A stretch of 64,000 nt of DNA from Prorocentrum cordatum (lineage: Eukaryota; Sar; Dinophyceae; Prorocentrales; Prorocentraceae): the NCBI GenBank assembly GCA_963575745.1, contig CAUYUJ010014349.1, positions 126,001 to 190,000 on the forward strand, written 5' to 3'. Both the position numbers and the translations under genes were made by a program. Positions within the stretch are counted from its first letter, which is position 1. Every line of letters begins with the position of its first letter. The notes under the pieces are model-generated. The model was not told the DNA's origin, did no database searches, and saw only the letters and a list, made by a program, of their open reading frames with translations. This document shows, one piece after another, positions 10,717-21,879 of this stretch.

Positions 10717-13100
10717 TGATGTGCGTCCTGGCAGCGTTGGTGAATTTGATGATGGCACTACATGCGGCGCGGGGGCCTCGCCAGGCCCGTCTGGACTTTG
10801 GCAAGGGGAGAGGCAGCCACACTTTGGTCTGGGTCGACACTCTTTGGGTCCCGGTTTCGACTGACTTCGCGAGCTGGTCAAACGCAGGGGTCTATGTGGC
10901 TGCCCGCATTCGCTCCTGTGCTGCAGTCGGTATGCAGGAACTGCGTCCTTCTGCTGAGGGTCTCGATGTTGCTGCACATAGCGCGTACCGTTTAGAATTA
11001 CATTCGCATTTGCACACATTTATACGTGCGCCCGGGGGTGGATTGAGCTCTGGGGTTGCTTTGGTTTCCCATTATTCCAACAGCTTTTCGGACACCCCCT
11101 TGGATTCAAGTGTGGTCATGCTCTCCCCCTGGGCGGTGTATTATTCAGCTCTGGCACGGGTGGGTAGACGTGGGTGCACCGCGGTTCAATCAGCATCCGC
11201 TCGCCGGGTAAGGGCCAGCAGATCGGAGTGCGCAGTTGCTCGTGCAGGTTGCACCCGTTGTTCGTACCATCGGTTTCTCTCACCTCTTATATGTTAATTG
11301 TCGCATATCGCCAGAAGTCCTAGAGGCAACATGTTTCCTAGAGCTCGTGGGCGGCAGCGTGCTTGCTCCTAGTGGCAATGCTTATGAGAGCGGTGGTGGA
11401 TTCCCCAAGCTTTTGTTGCCCATCATGTCTTGAATGCAGCTACTTGTGAAGGTGCCTGCTCACCTCTCACCTGTAAGCACCAGCCCGTTGCTCTGCGCAT
11501 CAAGGGATCAGCGGGCACTAATTGTTCGGAGCCTCTTGTCATCTCACTCCAGCGTCCTAGTGGGCGCTCGCCTTGCCCTCCTTCCTGGGATTGTTTCCCG
11601 CAGACGGCCGACGATATCCATTCGTTGCGGCTGAGTTGTGTGGCTTATATCATCTCCCTGGTCTTGATGCGAATAATAAGCGGGGTGAGAGTCCAGACGC
11701 GATGCAGGCTTCGGTTGCATCATTGTTTCCCGGAGGTGTTGCTTCTTCCTTCGAAGGCAAGTGATGGCGGTTGCTTGCAAATCGTTGCGGAGGCCTCCTG
11801 TATCTCGCGGACAAGCAATCTTGGGGGGCTTTCCCTGCCGCGGCTTCACGTCTCAGGCGTTGCTACCCGGGGCCGTCCGAATGGGAGGGCCCCCCATCGC
11901 TCGGGTTGTTGGCGGCGGCGCAGCTATGCGCGTCGCCTTCGCAATATTATATTGATGTCGTTTCTTTTTTCTGGTCGAAGCATTCCTCGTCTGAAATGGC
12001 GGCTGCTTTGGAAAAAGGCAGCCTCGGCCAAGCGTTACCAGAGCTGGTGCTCTTGGGCTACCCGGTCGCCTCGAGAATGAGGTGGCCCCGCTGCGCGCCG
12101 ATTCGTCATGGGCAGTGCGAATTAGAATGCATTCGATGTCATTCAGCACCCTGTTGTGGATGACCCCCCTCGTGGCACCGTTGCTCATCACTTAAGGGCG
12201 CGCGAGCAGTTCTGGCATTGAGTGCGGGGGCCAACGCCACCAGTTGAGCTTTGCTCCGAAACCTTGTGAGGGCTTGTCTTTTCCAGCTGTTCTGCCTGAC
12301 GACCTTGCAACCTGGCCTATGCCGTCTCTGGAGCGCGACCGCAAGATGCGTCGCAGATTTCGGGTTCGAACTTCAGTCGGACTGGACTGGATTCATCTTC
12401 GTCACCGCGCGTGGCTTTCGGACGAGCCCCTGCTATCGCTGTTTTGGGTTGCAGTCCTATGTCTTGGGCGTTGTCCGGCTACCCTGGCCAGGTTCGCAAT
12501 TAACCGGTTGCCCAAGCCTAGTGGGGGGGAGCGCGCGGTTGCTTGCATCGCCGCCTTTGCGCGCACCTCCACCCGATAGTTTAGGGACGCGCATGGCATT
12601 GCATGGGCTCAGCGTCGTACCCGACCGCGTTTATATGGAGTGCGTAATCATATTTGTCAACAGTGCGCATGGCGCATGAGTGTCTTGGCTGAGTACGCTG
12701 CATTACGTGGTTTGTCTGTTTGGGCCCCCCCCCTTGCACAGTAGGAAAGTTTTCGGGCAGGTTCGCCATCGTTTGCTCATCCAGCGTTGCCAGCAGTTTC
12801 AGTTCAACCTTGCCCTCTTGAACATATTGATGGGTTCGCACCGATCCCCGCGTATCCGTATTGCGCGCCGAATCGCCCGACCATGGGTCTCTGCTGCTAT
12901 CACTATTGTTGTTGGCTGCTCTCTTGCCGATTTGTTTGTGCGCATCATGCTTGTGCCAGAGCTGGACTCCTTACTTCGTGTGTATCCAGAATTGCACCTT
13001 GGATTTTTGCCGATGACGTTCAGGTCTTTGAAGAGGTCTCTGAAGCTGGGGTGATGCGTGCGGGTCCAAATGCTTCGCGTCTTCTCGCGGGTTGGTGACT
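10717..13100 (+). pseudogene. LINE endonuclease/reverse transcriptase region, heavily decayed
   Basis: No frame stays open for long, but pieces line up with a LINE ORF2. A segment near 11000-11150 (GGGLSSGVALVSHYSNSF) may be the remains of an endonuclease. In the phase ending at 13098, IAPWIFADDVQVFEE at 12991-13035 holds the RT catalytic motif FADD (13006-13017) and its usual hydrophobic lead-in. Many stops and frame changes separate the pieces, so no functional RT can be made. The endonuclease call is weak; the RT call is fairly strong. Confidence 0.6.
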
Positions 13101-13204
13101 TGCTCCGCGGGGGTTCCCCTCCCCGGGCCCAAGTTGGCGCCCCCTGCGTCGGGTGCAACCCTGGCTGCCGGAATCGCTGCTGAGACTCTTAGGCCGGGGG
13201 TGCC

Positions 13205-13453
13205 GTGCGTGTCTCCTGTAGGAACTTAGGCGTCGACTATCAGATTCGTCGTGGGCGCCGCCCTCGCGTTGCGTTGAATTTGAGAATTCAGAAGGCCATG
13301 CAGAAGGCTCGCCGTCTTGCACGAATGCGGCGCGCAGGGGCTCAAGTCCAGGGCATCATCGACGCGAACCTTCGTCCGACGGCCACCTCCGGCATTGACG
13401 TAGTGGGATTAGTAATTGCCAGATTCGGCAGATCTGGAACGAAGGGTCTTTGA
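13205..13453 (+). pseudogene. LINE RT C-terminal segment, copy 1
   Basis: An 82-residue open segment reads RNLGVDYQIRRGRRPRVALN and continues with a basic Arg/Ala/Lys-rich stretch and a segment ending ATSGIDVVGL. This LG-D start, basic helix and G-hydrophobic end are typical of the region behind the RT palm in dinoflagellate LINEs. It sits 190 bases after the FADD motif in another phase, so a frameshift lies between them. The first tandem-duplication unit begins inside it at about 13215. The second copy is at 16520-16768. Confidence 0.6.
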
Positions 13454-14339
13454 ACAGGTAATCGCCGATCCGTCACCGTGGATTTCGCCTTCCTGGGAGT
13501 GGCGGGCCCAGCTTTAGACGCTCGCGCCGAAGTAGTTCGTCTCTGGATTGCATCTAGGTGGATGTCTTGATTGCCTCAGGGCATTATTGGCCGTGTCCTG
13601 CAGGAGGCCATCAACGCAGTCACACGGCCCTGGTGCTATTTTTGTGGCTACACTGCTCAGGATTGGATGGTCCTTTGACTCCCCGGCGGTCTGGCATGCC
13701 GCAATGGGAATTAGTTTAGATATTACGTCTATTTCTCCTCGATAGATTGTGGCCTGAGTGATTCGGGCAGCCCGTCTCTGGTTGCGGCAGCAGGCGTCTG
13801 AAAGACACCCACTGCATCGCCATCTTGCTGGACCTCCTTTTCCAGGGCCCCGCAGGAAATCCTTAGGTTGGAGCGATGTCCAGCATCGTGCTGCGCGCAC
13901 CTTTTTGCCAGGGGGTATACATTCTAAACGCCAGTGCCCTCTGCGTGGTCTGACCCCTGTAAATCAGATCTCCCACGCGTTCTATGAATGCGATGGCCTT
14001 TCAGGTTTTCGGCGCTGTTTTGCTCCGCCAGCCCTCAGGTTTTGTAGGGGGCAGTATAAGGGGCAGCCCAGTTTGGACCTCTGCCCTGGTGCATGGCCTA
14101 CGTTATTCCTGCTTCCATTCCCTTCCTTTCCCCGATCCTGCGCGAGGGGTCGCCTGTGACGGCCTCCTTCTTTCTGCCTGCCTATGGCGACGACTCAGGC
14201 GTGCGTGGGCCATCGCCGCTTATTTTATTATATTTTATTGGTGGGATGGGGCGCGCGCCCCTTTCTGGACCTTGGATAGGCGCTTCGGCCTACGGGGCAG
14301 ACCCGTAAGTGGCCCAGGGCCTCCCAGGAGCGGAGTTGT

Positions 14340-14650
14340 ATGTTTTCTGCATTCTATGTTTACTTTTCGCACGTTGCTCCAAGCTTTGAATATAGGTGCG
14401 TTACTGATGCGCAGTCTGCGATCGGCAAGTGGCTGCCAGGCTTCGAGGCTGCCGACCGCGGATGGGCTGCAGTCTGTTCTCCGCGGCGAGAGGTCCACCG
14501 TCTTGCGTCAGGCATGGGGTATCACATAATTCGTGTGACTTATATACGCTCTCATAATCGCACCCTTGCTGGGGTACCTTATGAGGGAAATGGCGAGGCC
14601 GACCGCCTGGCTAAGCTAGGTGCAGCCCCCCGTGATCAAGACCAGGCGAT
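14340..14650 (+). pseudogene. LINE RNase H domain, copy 1
   Basis: The frame from 14340 contains YRCVTDAQSAIGKWLPGFE (the TD of a catalytic Asp motif), then YIRSHNRTLAGVPYEGNGEA followed by DRLAKLGA. That end is the conserved C-terminal H...N.EAD.LAK block of LINE RNase H domains. The upstream first catalytic Asp strand is not evident in this phase. Frame 14340-14993 continues without recognisable content. Confidence 0.7.
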
Positions 14651-14871
14651 GTTGCATAGGGTCTCCTGCGCGACAGTACTTGTTTCCCATGTCGCCCAAT
14701 GCGTCGCGCACTGCGTGGCTTGGATCATCGCACTGTCCAACGAAGTCTGGCACGATGACACTGGTCCTCCCGTCTCCCCCACCCCCTCCCCTGCTTCTCT
14801 CAGGTGCTCAGGAAAGGGGCTTTGCATGAGCATGTCTGGGGCCCCAGTAGCGGTAGGTTTCGCTGTGCAAG

Positions 14872-15225
14872 TTGTTGGTCCAGCACTGTCTCCAAACAGC
14901 ACCTGCTTCGAGCCATTTGCGCCAATCCCGCGGGAAGGGGGCCGCGCTCTGCGCGGGCTCTGTAATTATCTGCGACCGATGCGGCCGCTATAGCCATAAC
15001 GGCGCGGTAGATTGGAAGCGCGGGTGCAAGGGCCGCCCCCGCGCCAAGGGCACCATTGACAGGCGCGAACACATGCAGGATGGACGCCGCCTTCGGTCTC
15101 GTGAAGTTATCGGTTCGGTCGTTCCCATCGACCAGACCGATATTGTCTATGCTTTCCCCCATCCGCATGTTGTCCCCACCTTTCGTGATTCGTTTTTCCC
15201 GATTGGCTTCGCGACGCCTTTTTAG
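14872..15225 (+). pseudogene. LINE C-terminal zinc-finger region, copy 1
   Basis: This frame shows CDRCGRYSHNGAVDWKRGCK and a following basic stretch, a CxxC...C pattern like the zinc-finger tail of dinoflagellate LINE ORF2 proteins. It is in a different phase from the RNase H domain just upstream, so at least one frameshift lies between them. The second copy is at 18186-18539. Confidence 0.5.
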
Positions 15226-15239
15226 TAGGTTATCGGAGG

Positions 15240-16260
15240 TGGATGGTTGATGTTGTTGGAGGGGGTGGCGTGACGGACCCGCGCGTTCTGCAAGCGCATT
15301 TCCCCGGTCGTTCTCCCCGGGGCCTGATATAGTCAGGGCGCAGTGCTCGGCCTGCGCGAGACTGGGCTCTTGGATGCACCTCTCAGCACGTGCCTGTTTC
15401 ATTTCCGACGCGCCCAGCTGCGCCCGTGTTCGCCGGGAGACAGAAGGAGACGCAGCCTCGCCCTGTCCCTTGATTGCTTGCCATGTGCATCTCTCCCGCG
15501 TCTAGTCGACTGGTCGGAGAGCAACTGTCGGCGCCCCGGGGGCCTGCTGCCCCCCGCCGCAACCGCGAGCGTCGAGCCGCGACGGAACCAGGCGCCCGCC
15601 GCGTCTGGCTTGCGTTCGCGACAGCCTGTCTGCTCTATATATCGTGCTGCGCCGACGCCCGAAAAGACATAAGAAGAACAACGCTTCGCTTCTTCTCCTT
15701 CGTCGTTTGTTTCATGCTCCTCTCCCTCGCTGATCCAGGAGAGGTCTGCATTGCACTGTCTGCGCCCCCGAACCCTTGAAGCCCCCGCCGCAGCCGTGGG
15801 CGCCGAGCCGCGACGGAACCAGAAGTCCCCTGCGTCTGGCTCGTATTGGCGGCGCCTGCCCTTGCTATATTGGGTGGGGGGATGCGACCGAAGTGAAGTG
15901 GAGGGCACTTGTACTTGCACATGGTGCTGACAGCGTGGCTGCCATTGAGGACCAGGGTTTAAGTCCGCCCCAAGAGACGGTGCCAGCAGCTTTGTGCCAC
16001 CTGCTTGCTGCCCGAGGCCGTCGAGGCTTCGGTCCCTTATCTTGTCGGCCGGTCCCTTTTCGTTCGGCTCTGGCTCGGGTCCTCGGTCCGTCCCTCGCCC
16101 CCTTCGGCCTTCGGGCCCTTCGCCGTTTGTCTGCTTTGCAGGGGGCTGAGGCTAGTCGTCAGCCCGCGCCCAGGGCCACTCCCACGCACTGTCGAAACGC
16201 GTGCGCCAGGGTCGCGGGTGAACGGCGCAGCGCAGCGCGGCAACGTTCGTTATCGACAGA
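15240..16260. other. LINE 3' region and unidentified sequence (duplicated at 18555-19580)
   Basis: There is no recognisable protein here. Bases 15288-15345 resemble the LINE 5' region 9617-9670 (shared GCGCATTTCCCCGGTC). A roughly 57-base direct repeat (shared GAGCCGCGACGGAACCAG) lies at about 15555-15612 and 15785-15840. The join back to helicase sequence falls somewhere around 16200-16270. Confidence 0.5.
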
Positions 16261-16264
16261 ACGC

Positions 16265-16529
16265 TGAGGCCATTGCCGGGAATCGGAGGGCGGAGTGCGA
16301 GTCTTGCGCGGGGGGGCGAGAGGCGAGGAAGCTCGTTGCGACATCGCCAGACGATGCGCGTTTCCGCGACGGCAGTTTCGTCGAGGCCGTCGCAATTTAT
16401 GCCTATCAAGACATCAAGTGGCACGTGGTCAAGCAGAGAGCCGCGCAGTGGGCGAAGCAGCAAGGAGAGCTGGTGCTCTGGGTCGCAGCCAGAGACCGCC
16501 CTTGTCACGGAGAGGAAAAGAGGCGGTCT
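16265..16529 (+). pseudogene. PIF1-type helicase internal fragment, duplicated copy
   Basis: ECESCAGGREARKLVATSPD followed by a segment ending WVAARDRP matches the mid-to-C-terminal part of the dinoflagellate PIF1 element family. It is cut off at 16529 by the tandem-duplication join, after which the LINE RT segment begins again. The same segment at 19583-19847 runs on into the rest of the helicase, so this upstream piece is the orphan copy. Confidence 0.7.
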
Positions 16530-16768
16530 CCTGTAGGAACTTAGGCGTCGACTATCAGATTCGTCGTGGGCGCCGCCCTCGCGTTGCGTTGAATTTGAGA
16601 ATTCAGAAGGCCATGCAGAAGGCTCGCCGTCTTGCACGAATGCGGCGCGCAGGGGCTCAAGTCCAGGGCATCATCGACGCGAACCTTCGTCCGACGGCCA
16701 CCTCCGGCATTGACGTAGTGGGATTAGTAATTGCCAGATTCGGCAGATCTGGAACGAAGGGTCTTTGA
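16520..16768 (+). pseudogene. LINE RT C-terminal segment, copy 2
   Basis: Same reading as 13205-13453, produced by the tandem duplication. Its upstream RT palm is missing because the unit begins inside this segment. It is instead joined to helicase sequence. Confidence 0.6.
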
Positions 16769-17653
16769 ACAGGTAATCGCCGATCCGTCACCGTGGATTT
16801 CGCCTTCCTGGGAGTGGCGGGCCCAGCTTTAGACGCTCGCGCCGAAGTAGTTCGTCTCTGGATTGCATCTAGGTGGATGTCTTGATTGCCTCAGGGCATT
16901 ATTGGCCGTGTCCTGCAGGAGGCCATCAACGCAGTCACACGGCCCTGGTGCTATTTTTGTGGCTACACTGCTCAGGATTGGATGGTCCTTTGACTCCCCG
17001 GCGGTCTGGCATGCCGCAATGGGAATTAGTTTAGATATTACGTCTATTTCTCCTCGATAGATTGTGGCCTGAGTGATTCGGGCAGCCCGTCTCTGGTTGC
17101 GGCAGCAGGCGTCTGAAAGACACCCACTGCATCGCCATCTTGCTGGACCTCCTTTTCCAGGGCCCCGCAGGAAATCCTTAGGTTGGAGCGATGTCCAGCA
17201 TCGTGCTGCGCGCACCTTTTTGCCAGGGGGTATACATTCTAAACGCCAGTGCCCTCTGCGTGGTCTGACCCCTGTAAATCAGATCTCCCACGCGTTCTAT
17301 GAATGCGATGGCCTTTCAGGTTTTCGGCGCTGGTTTGCTCCGCCAGCCCTCAAGTTTTGTAGGGGGCAGTATAGGGGCAGCCCAGTTTGGACCTCTGCCC
17401 TGGTGCATGGCCTACGTTATTCCTGCTTCCATTCCCCTCCTTTCCCCGATCCTGCGCGAGGGGTCGCCTGTGACGGCCTCCTTCTTTCTGCCTGCCTATG
17501 GCGACGACTCAGGCGTGCGTGGGCCATCGCCGCTTATTTTATTATATTTTATTGGTGGGATGGGGCGCGCGCCCCTTTCTGGACCTTGGATAGGCGCTTC
17601 GGCCTACGGGGCAGACCCGTAAGTGGCCCAGGGCCTCCCAGGAGCGGAGTTGT

Positions 17654-17964
17654 ATGTTTTCTGCATTCTATGTTTACTTTTCGCACGTTGCTCCAAGCTT
17701 TGAATATGGGTGCGTTACTGATGCGCAGTCTGCGATTGGCAAGTGGCTGCCAGGCTTCGAGGCTGCCGACCGCGGATGGGCTGCAGTCTGTTCTCCGCGG
17801 CGAGAGGTCCACCGTCTTGCGTCAGGCATGGGGTATCACATAATTCGTGTGACTTATATACGCTCTCATAATCGCGCCCTTGCTGGGGTACCTTATGAGG
17901 GAAATGGCGAGGCCGACCGCCTGGCTAAGCTAGGTGCAGCCCCCCGTGATCAAGACCAGGCGAT
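17654..17964 (+). pseudogene. LINE RNase H domain, copy 2
   Basis: Copy of 14340-14650 with a few substitutions (for example Tyr-Gly for Tyr-Arg before the CVTD motif). Same TD and EADRLAKLGA motifs. Confidence 0.7.
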
Positions 17965-18185
17965 GTTGCATAGGGTCTCCTGCGCGACAGTACTTGTTTC
18001 CCATGTCGCCCAATGCGTCGCGCACTGCGTGGCTTGGATCATCGCACTGTCCAACGAAGTCTGGCACGATGACACTGGTCCTCCCGTCTCCCCCACCCCC
18101 TCCCCTGCTTCTCTCAGGTGCTCAGGAAAGGGGCTTTGCATGAGCATGTCTGGGGCCCCAGTAGCGGTAGGTTTCGCTGTGCAAG

Positions 18186-18539
18186 TTGTTGGTCCAGCAC
18201 TGTCTCCAAACAGCACCTGCTTCGAGCCATTTGCGCCAATCCCGCGGGAAGGGGGCCGCGCTCTGCGCGGGCTCTGTAATTATCTGCGACCGATGCGGCC
18301 GCTATAGCCATAACGGCGCGGTAGATTTGAAGCGCGGGAGCAAGGGCCGCCCCCGCGCCAAGGGCACCATTGACAGGCGCGAACACATGCAGGATGGACG
18401 CCGCCTTCGGTCTCGTGAAGTTATCGGTTCGGTCGTTCCCATCGACCAGACCGATATTGTCTATGCTTTCCCCCATCCGCATGTTGTCCCCACCTTTCGT
18501 GATTCGTTTTTCCCGATTGGCTTCGCGATGCCTTTTTAG
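18186..18539 (+). pseudogene. LINE C-terminal zinc-finger region, copy 2
   Basis: Copy of 14872-15225 with the same CDRCG...C pattern. Substitutions near 18328-18345 change Trp to Leu and Cys to Ser in the finger, which would remove its last cysteine. Confidence 0.5.
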
Positions 18540-19582
18540 TAGCTTATCGGAGGTGGATGGTTGATGTTGTTGGAGGGGGTGGCGTGGCGGACCCGCGCGT
18601 TCTGCAAGCGCATTTCCCCGGTCGTTCTCCCCGGGGCCTGATATAGTCAGGGCGCAGTGCTCGGCCTGCGCGAGACTGGGCTCTTGGATGCACCTCTCAG
18701 CACGTGCCTGTTTCATTTCCGACGCGCCCAGCTGCGCCCGTGTTCGCCGGGAGACAGAAGGAGACGCAGCCTCGCCCTGTCCCTTGATTGCTTGCCATAT
18801 GCATCTCTCCCGCGTCTAGTCGACTGGTCGGAGAGCAACTGTCGGCGCCCCGGGGGCCTGCTGCCCCCGCCGCAACCGCGAGCGTCGAGCCGCGACGGAA
18901 CCAGGCGCCCGCCGCGTCTGGCTTGCGTTCGCGACAGCCTGTCTGCTCTATATATCGTGCTGCGCCGACGCCCGAAAAGACATAAGAAGAACAACGCTTC
19001 GCTTCTTCTCCTTCGTCGTTTGTTTCATGCTCCTCTCCCTCGCTGATCCAGGAGAGGTCTGCATTGCACTGTCTGCGCCCCCGAACCCTTGAAGCCCCCG
19101 CCGCAGCCGTGGGCGCCGAGCCGCGACGGAACCAGAAGCCCCCTGCGTCTGGCTCGTATTGGCGGCGCCTGCCCTTGCTATATTGGGTGGGGGGATGCGA
19201 CCGAAGTGAAGTGGAGGGCACTTGTACTTGCACATGGTGCTGACAGCGTAGCGTGGCTGCCATTGAGGACCAGGGTTTAAGTCCGCCCCAAGAGACGGTG
19301 CCAGCAGCTTTGTGCCACCTGCTTGCTGCCCGAGGCCGTCGAGGCTTCGGTCCCTTATCTTGTCGGCCGGTCCCTTTTCGTTCGGCTCTGGCTCGGGTCC
19401 TCGGTCCGTCCCTCGCCCCCTTCGGCCTTCGGGCCCTTCGCCGTTCGTCTGCTTTGCAGGGGGCTGAGGCTAGTCGTCAGCCCGCGCCCAGGGCCACTCC
19501 CACGCACTGTCGAAACGCGCGCGCCAGGGTCGCGGGTGAACGGCGCAGCGCAGCGCGGCAACGTTCGTTATCGACAGAACGC

Positions 19583-20579
19583 TGAGGCCATTGCCGGGAA
19601 TCGGAGGGCGGAGTGCGAGTCTTGCGCGGGGGGGCGAGAGGCGAGGAAGCTCGTTGCGACATCGCCAGACGATGCGCGTTTCCGCGACGGCAGTTTCGTC
19701 GAGGCCGTCGCAATTTATGCCTATCAAGACATCAAGTGGCACGTGGTCAAGCAGAGAGCCGCGCAGTGGGCGAAGCAGCAAGGAGAGCTGGTGCTCTGGG
19801 TCGCAGCCAGAGACCGCCCTTGTCACGGAGAGGAAAAGAGGCGGTCTTACACAGCGGGGGACAACATGTAGTGGTTGGTGCCGCGACCAGGAGTGCGCGA
19901 GCTTCTGCTGCCGCTGGCAAAGGGCACGCCTGTGTCCTTGGGGGGTCATTTAGATCGGTCGAAAAAAGCAGCTTCTGCGGGGGCGCGCAGCGAAGATTCA
20001 CGGGCGGGCGTTGCACGAGGACGAGGTCGTGGGAGACGAAGACGAGGAGGCGTTGCCGCATTTGCCGCGAGTCATCTTGCTGGACCTCGCGCGAAGGACT
20101 GGAACCTGCCAGGGTGGGGCTCGGGGCTGCGCCCATTTTTCCCGTCGATAGTACGCCTGTGGTTCCTGGGCGGGCATCGGAGGCACCCGGCGTCGGTTGT
20201 AAATCTCACTCAGCACATGTTCACGTCGTCTTCGGCAGTCACAGCGCGCGCCGCGCAGGGGCGAACGACGGCCGCAGTCATGTCGGATCCTGAAGGAGGG
20301 CGCGGCGTCGGTGGGATGTCCAGTCACGGGGCCTTCGCGCGCGTGCGAAGGCGGGGGAACTTGTTGAACTTCTGGCCTTTTGACAGGGGGCCATGTAGAC
20401 CGGGCGAAATGGTGGGGGCGAAAGAATTGAAGCAGGTTCTCCGAGGGGAGGTCGTGGACTGGGAAGGGTGGGGAGCGGACTTGCTGCCGCGGGGTCAGCG
20501 CGAGCGGTTCCCGCGGAGGCTGCATGCGGAATCCTCCGAAGTTTGTGTCCCAGAGGAAGGGCAGAGCAGCGTTCTGTAA
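19583..20579 (+). pseudogene. PIF1-type helicase transposon, 3' half
   Basis: One phase is open from about 19583 to 20579 except for a TAG at 19869-19871. In order it shows a CxxC segment (CESCAGGREARKLVATSPDD), ELLLPLAKGTPVSLGGHLDR, AKDWNLPGW, and the helicase C-terminal motif VTARAAQGRTTAAVM with GGMSSHGAFARVRRRGNLLN. The AQG-T block is the SF1B motif V/VI region (usually H-AQG-T and G-YVA-TR). The block ends with LKQVLRGEVVDWEGW. These are the parts missing from the 5' half at 5626-8690, in the right order and on the same strand. The two halves were therefore one element before the LINE insertion. Confidence 0.75.
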
Positions 20580-21430
20580 GGGGCGCGCAGAGGCTGCGGA
20601 GGGAGGGCGCCGGGGAGATGTGGCGCAAAGTTTGCGGAGCAGTTGCAGCGGAGTGGGAAGGTCTTGGGCCGGCGCGGAAGGGGGCCGGCGAGGGGGGCGC
20701 GGAAGTTGCCGTCGTGGAGGAGCCTAAACATATTCGGACCATGTATTGCGCGACATGCCGCCTGCGAGAGCGCGGCAGAATTCGCGGCGTGGTAGCGCGA
20801 AGTGGAACGAGAGCGCAGGCGCGGCGCGGTGCTCCAGCGGCAAATGCTCGTCGCTGTTCGAAGAGCGGGCGCCGTTATCGGAAGCACAGCAGAAGCGCGG
20901 TGCAGCAGGGGGGAGGTCGTGCGGAAAGTTCGCGGAGGAGCGGCATAAGGCGGCTCTCGGGGCACGCGGCCGCAAACGGAAAGTCGAGGCGGAAGCGCAG
21001 CCGTTGACGCGCTGCTCGGCAGGATGCATTTTTTTGGTATCGGAAAACGGCTCTTTGGAACAAGAACCATGTGAAGAATCGCCTGGCGGCGATCGGACTT
21101 CGCTGGGTGCCACTGCGAAGGGAGTGGCTGATGCGGCGAAGCGGGTGAAGAGACAATTGATGCGTTTGGCCCGCGAGAAGGAGTTCCCGTGGCAGGGGCG
21201 CATCAGTGACAAACAGGAGAGCGATCACTTCATGCGGAAGCGTAAGGTTGCGTGCGCAGATCGCGAACGGGAAGCTCCCGGAGTGCAATTTTGCCGCTTG
21301 GCCGCATTTCGCGCGTTCAAGTGCAAGTCGCGCGCGCGAGGCCCGCTGCAGAGTTTGGAGCAGGGCGCTCGGAATCGACTATGGGAACACGACGAGAAGG
21401 GGGATGCGGGGGGAGGAGGGGGAGGATGAG
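20580..21430 (+). pseudogene. Possible C-terminal remainder of the helicase element
   Basis: Phases change often. YCATCRLRERGR near 20742 looks like a CxxC tail seen in the family. An open frame at 20746-21429 has a Lys/Arg-rich segment (AAKRVKRQLMRLAREKEFPW) without a recognised domain. A following frame, 21206-21685, includes VDALDLQTLRAPGVCNLPWV. I cannot tell whether these belong to the element or to something else. Confidence 0.3.
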
Positions 21431-21879
21431 GAGGAGGAAGCGTCTTGGAGCCTGAAGGCATTCCTTGCGCGGCTGGTCGGACCCGTCGGGGGCGATTGCG
21501 GCGCCCCAGAGGTGTTTGTTGACGCCCTGGATCTGCAGACTTTGCGAGCTCCGGGGGTGTGCAATCTGCCATGGGTTTCGTATCATTTGGACACGTTTGC
21601 GGGGCAGCGTTTGCGGGGGGCTCCGCGGGGCGAGTTTGGCGGGACAGCGTTGGAATCATGGGGGGGGGGGTTGCAGCATTTGTAGCTGGCAGTTGTAGTG
21701 GTTCCCGCGCAAGCAAACGAGAAACAACCTTCAGAGACGGCGGACGCATGTGGAAACACCAGAGGAAGGGTCCGCGTATAGCCTGCGGCCCGTCCCGCCA
21801 CCATGCCCAAGTGGTGACTGAGAGGCCAATGGATTGTTCGTTGGGCTCTCACGGCAGGTCTGTCGGGGGCCTGTTCAAA

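Larger units (their letters stand above)
9411..15300 (+). mobile_element. SL-headed LINE (non-LTR retrotransposon), degenerate
   Basis: The element runs from the spliced-leader relict through an N-terminal open frame, a decayed endonuclease/RT region with an FADD motif at 13006-13017, an RT C-terminal segment, an RNase H domain and a C-terminal CxxC zinc-finger region. The order matches dinoflagellate LINEs. It lies inside the helicase transposon. Its 3' half is repeated in the tandem duplication (second copy to about 18610). The 3' boundary is uncertain because sequence resembling the 5' UTR (9617-9670) recurs at 15288-15345. Confidence 0.75.
13215..16529 (+). repeat. Tandem segmental duplication, unit 1 (3315 bp)
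   Basis: This unit and 16530-19847 are nearly identical. By eye I count about 16-20 substitutions and three indels in 3.3 kb, roughly 99.4% identity. Each unit holds the 3' half of the LINE and the first part of the helicase 3' half. At all three boundaries (13211-13214, 16526-16529, 19844-19847) the sequence is GTCT, so the join has 4 bp of microhomology. Confidence 0.95.
16530..19847 (+). repeat. Tandem segmental duplication, unit 2 (3318 bp)
   Basis: Second copy of 13215-16529. It is three bases longer because of two one-base losses and a five-base gain near 19248. The differences are scattered, as expected of a recent duplication with independent point changes or of sequencing error in part. 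Confidence 0.95.
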
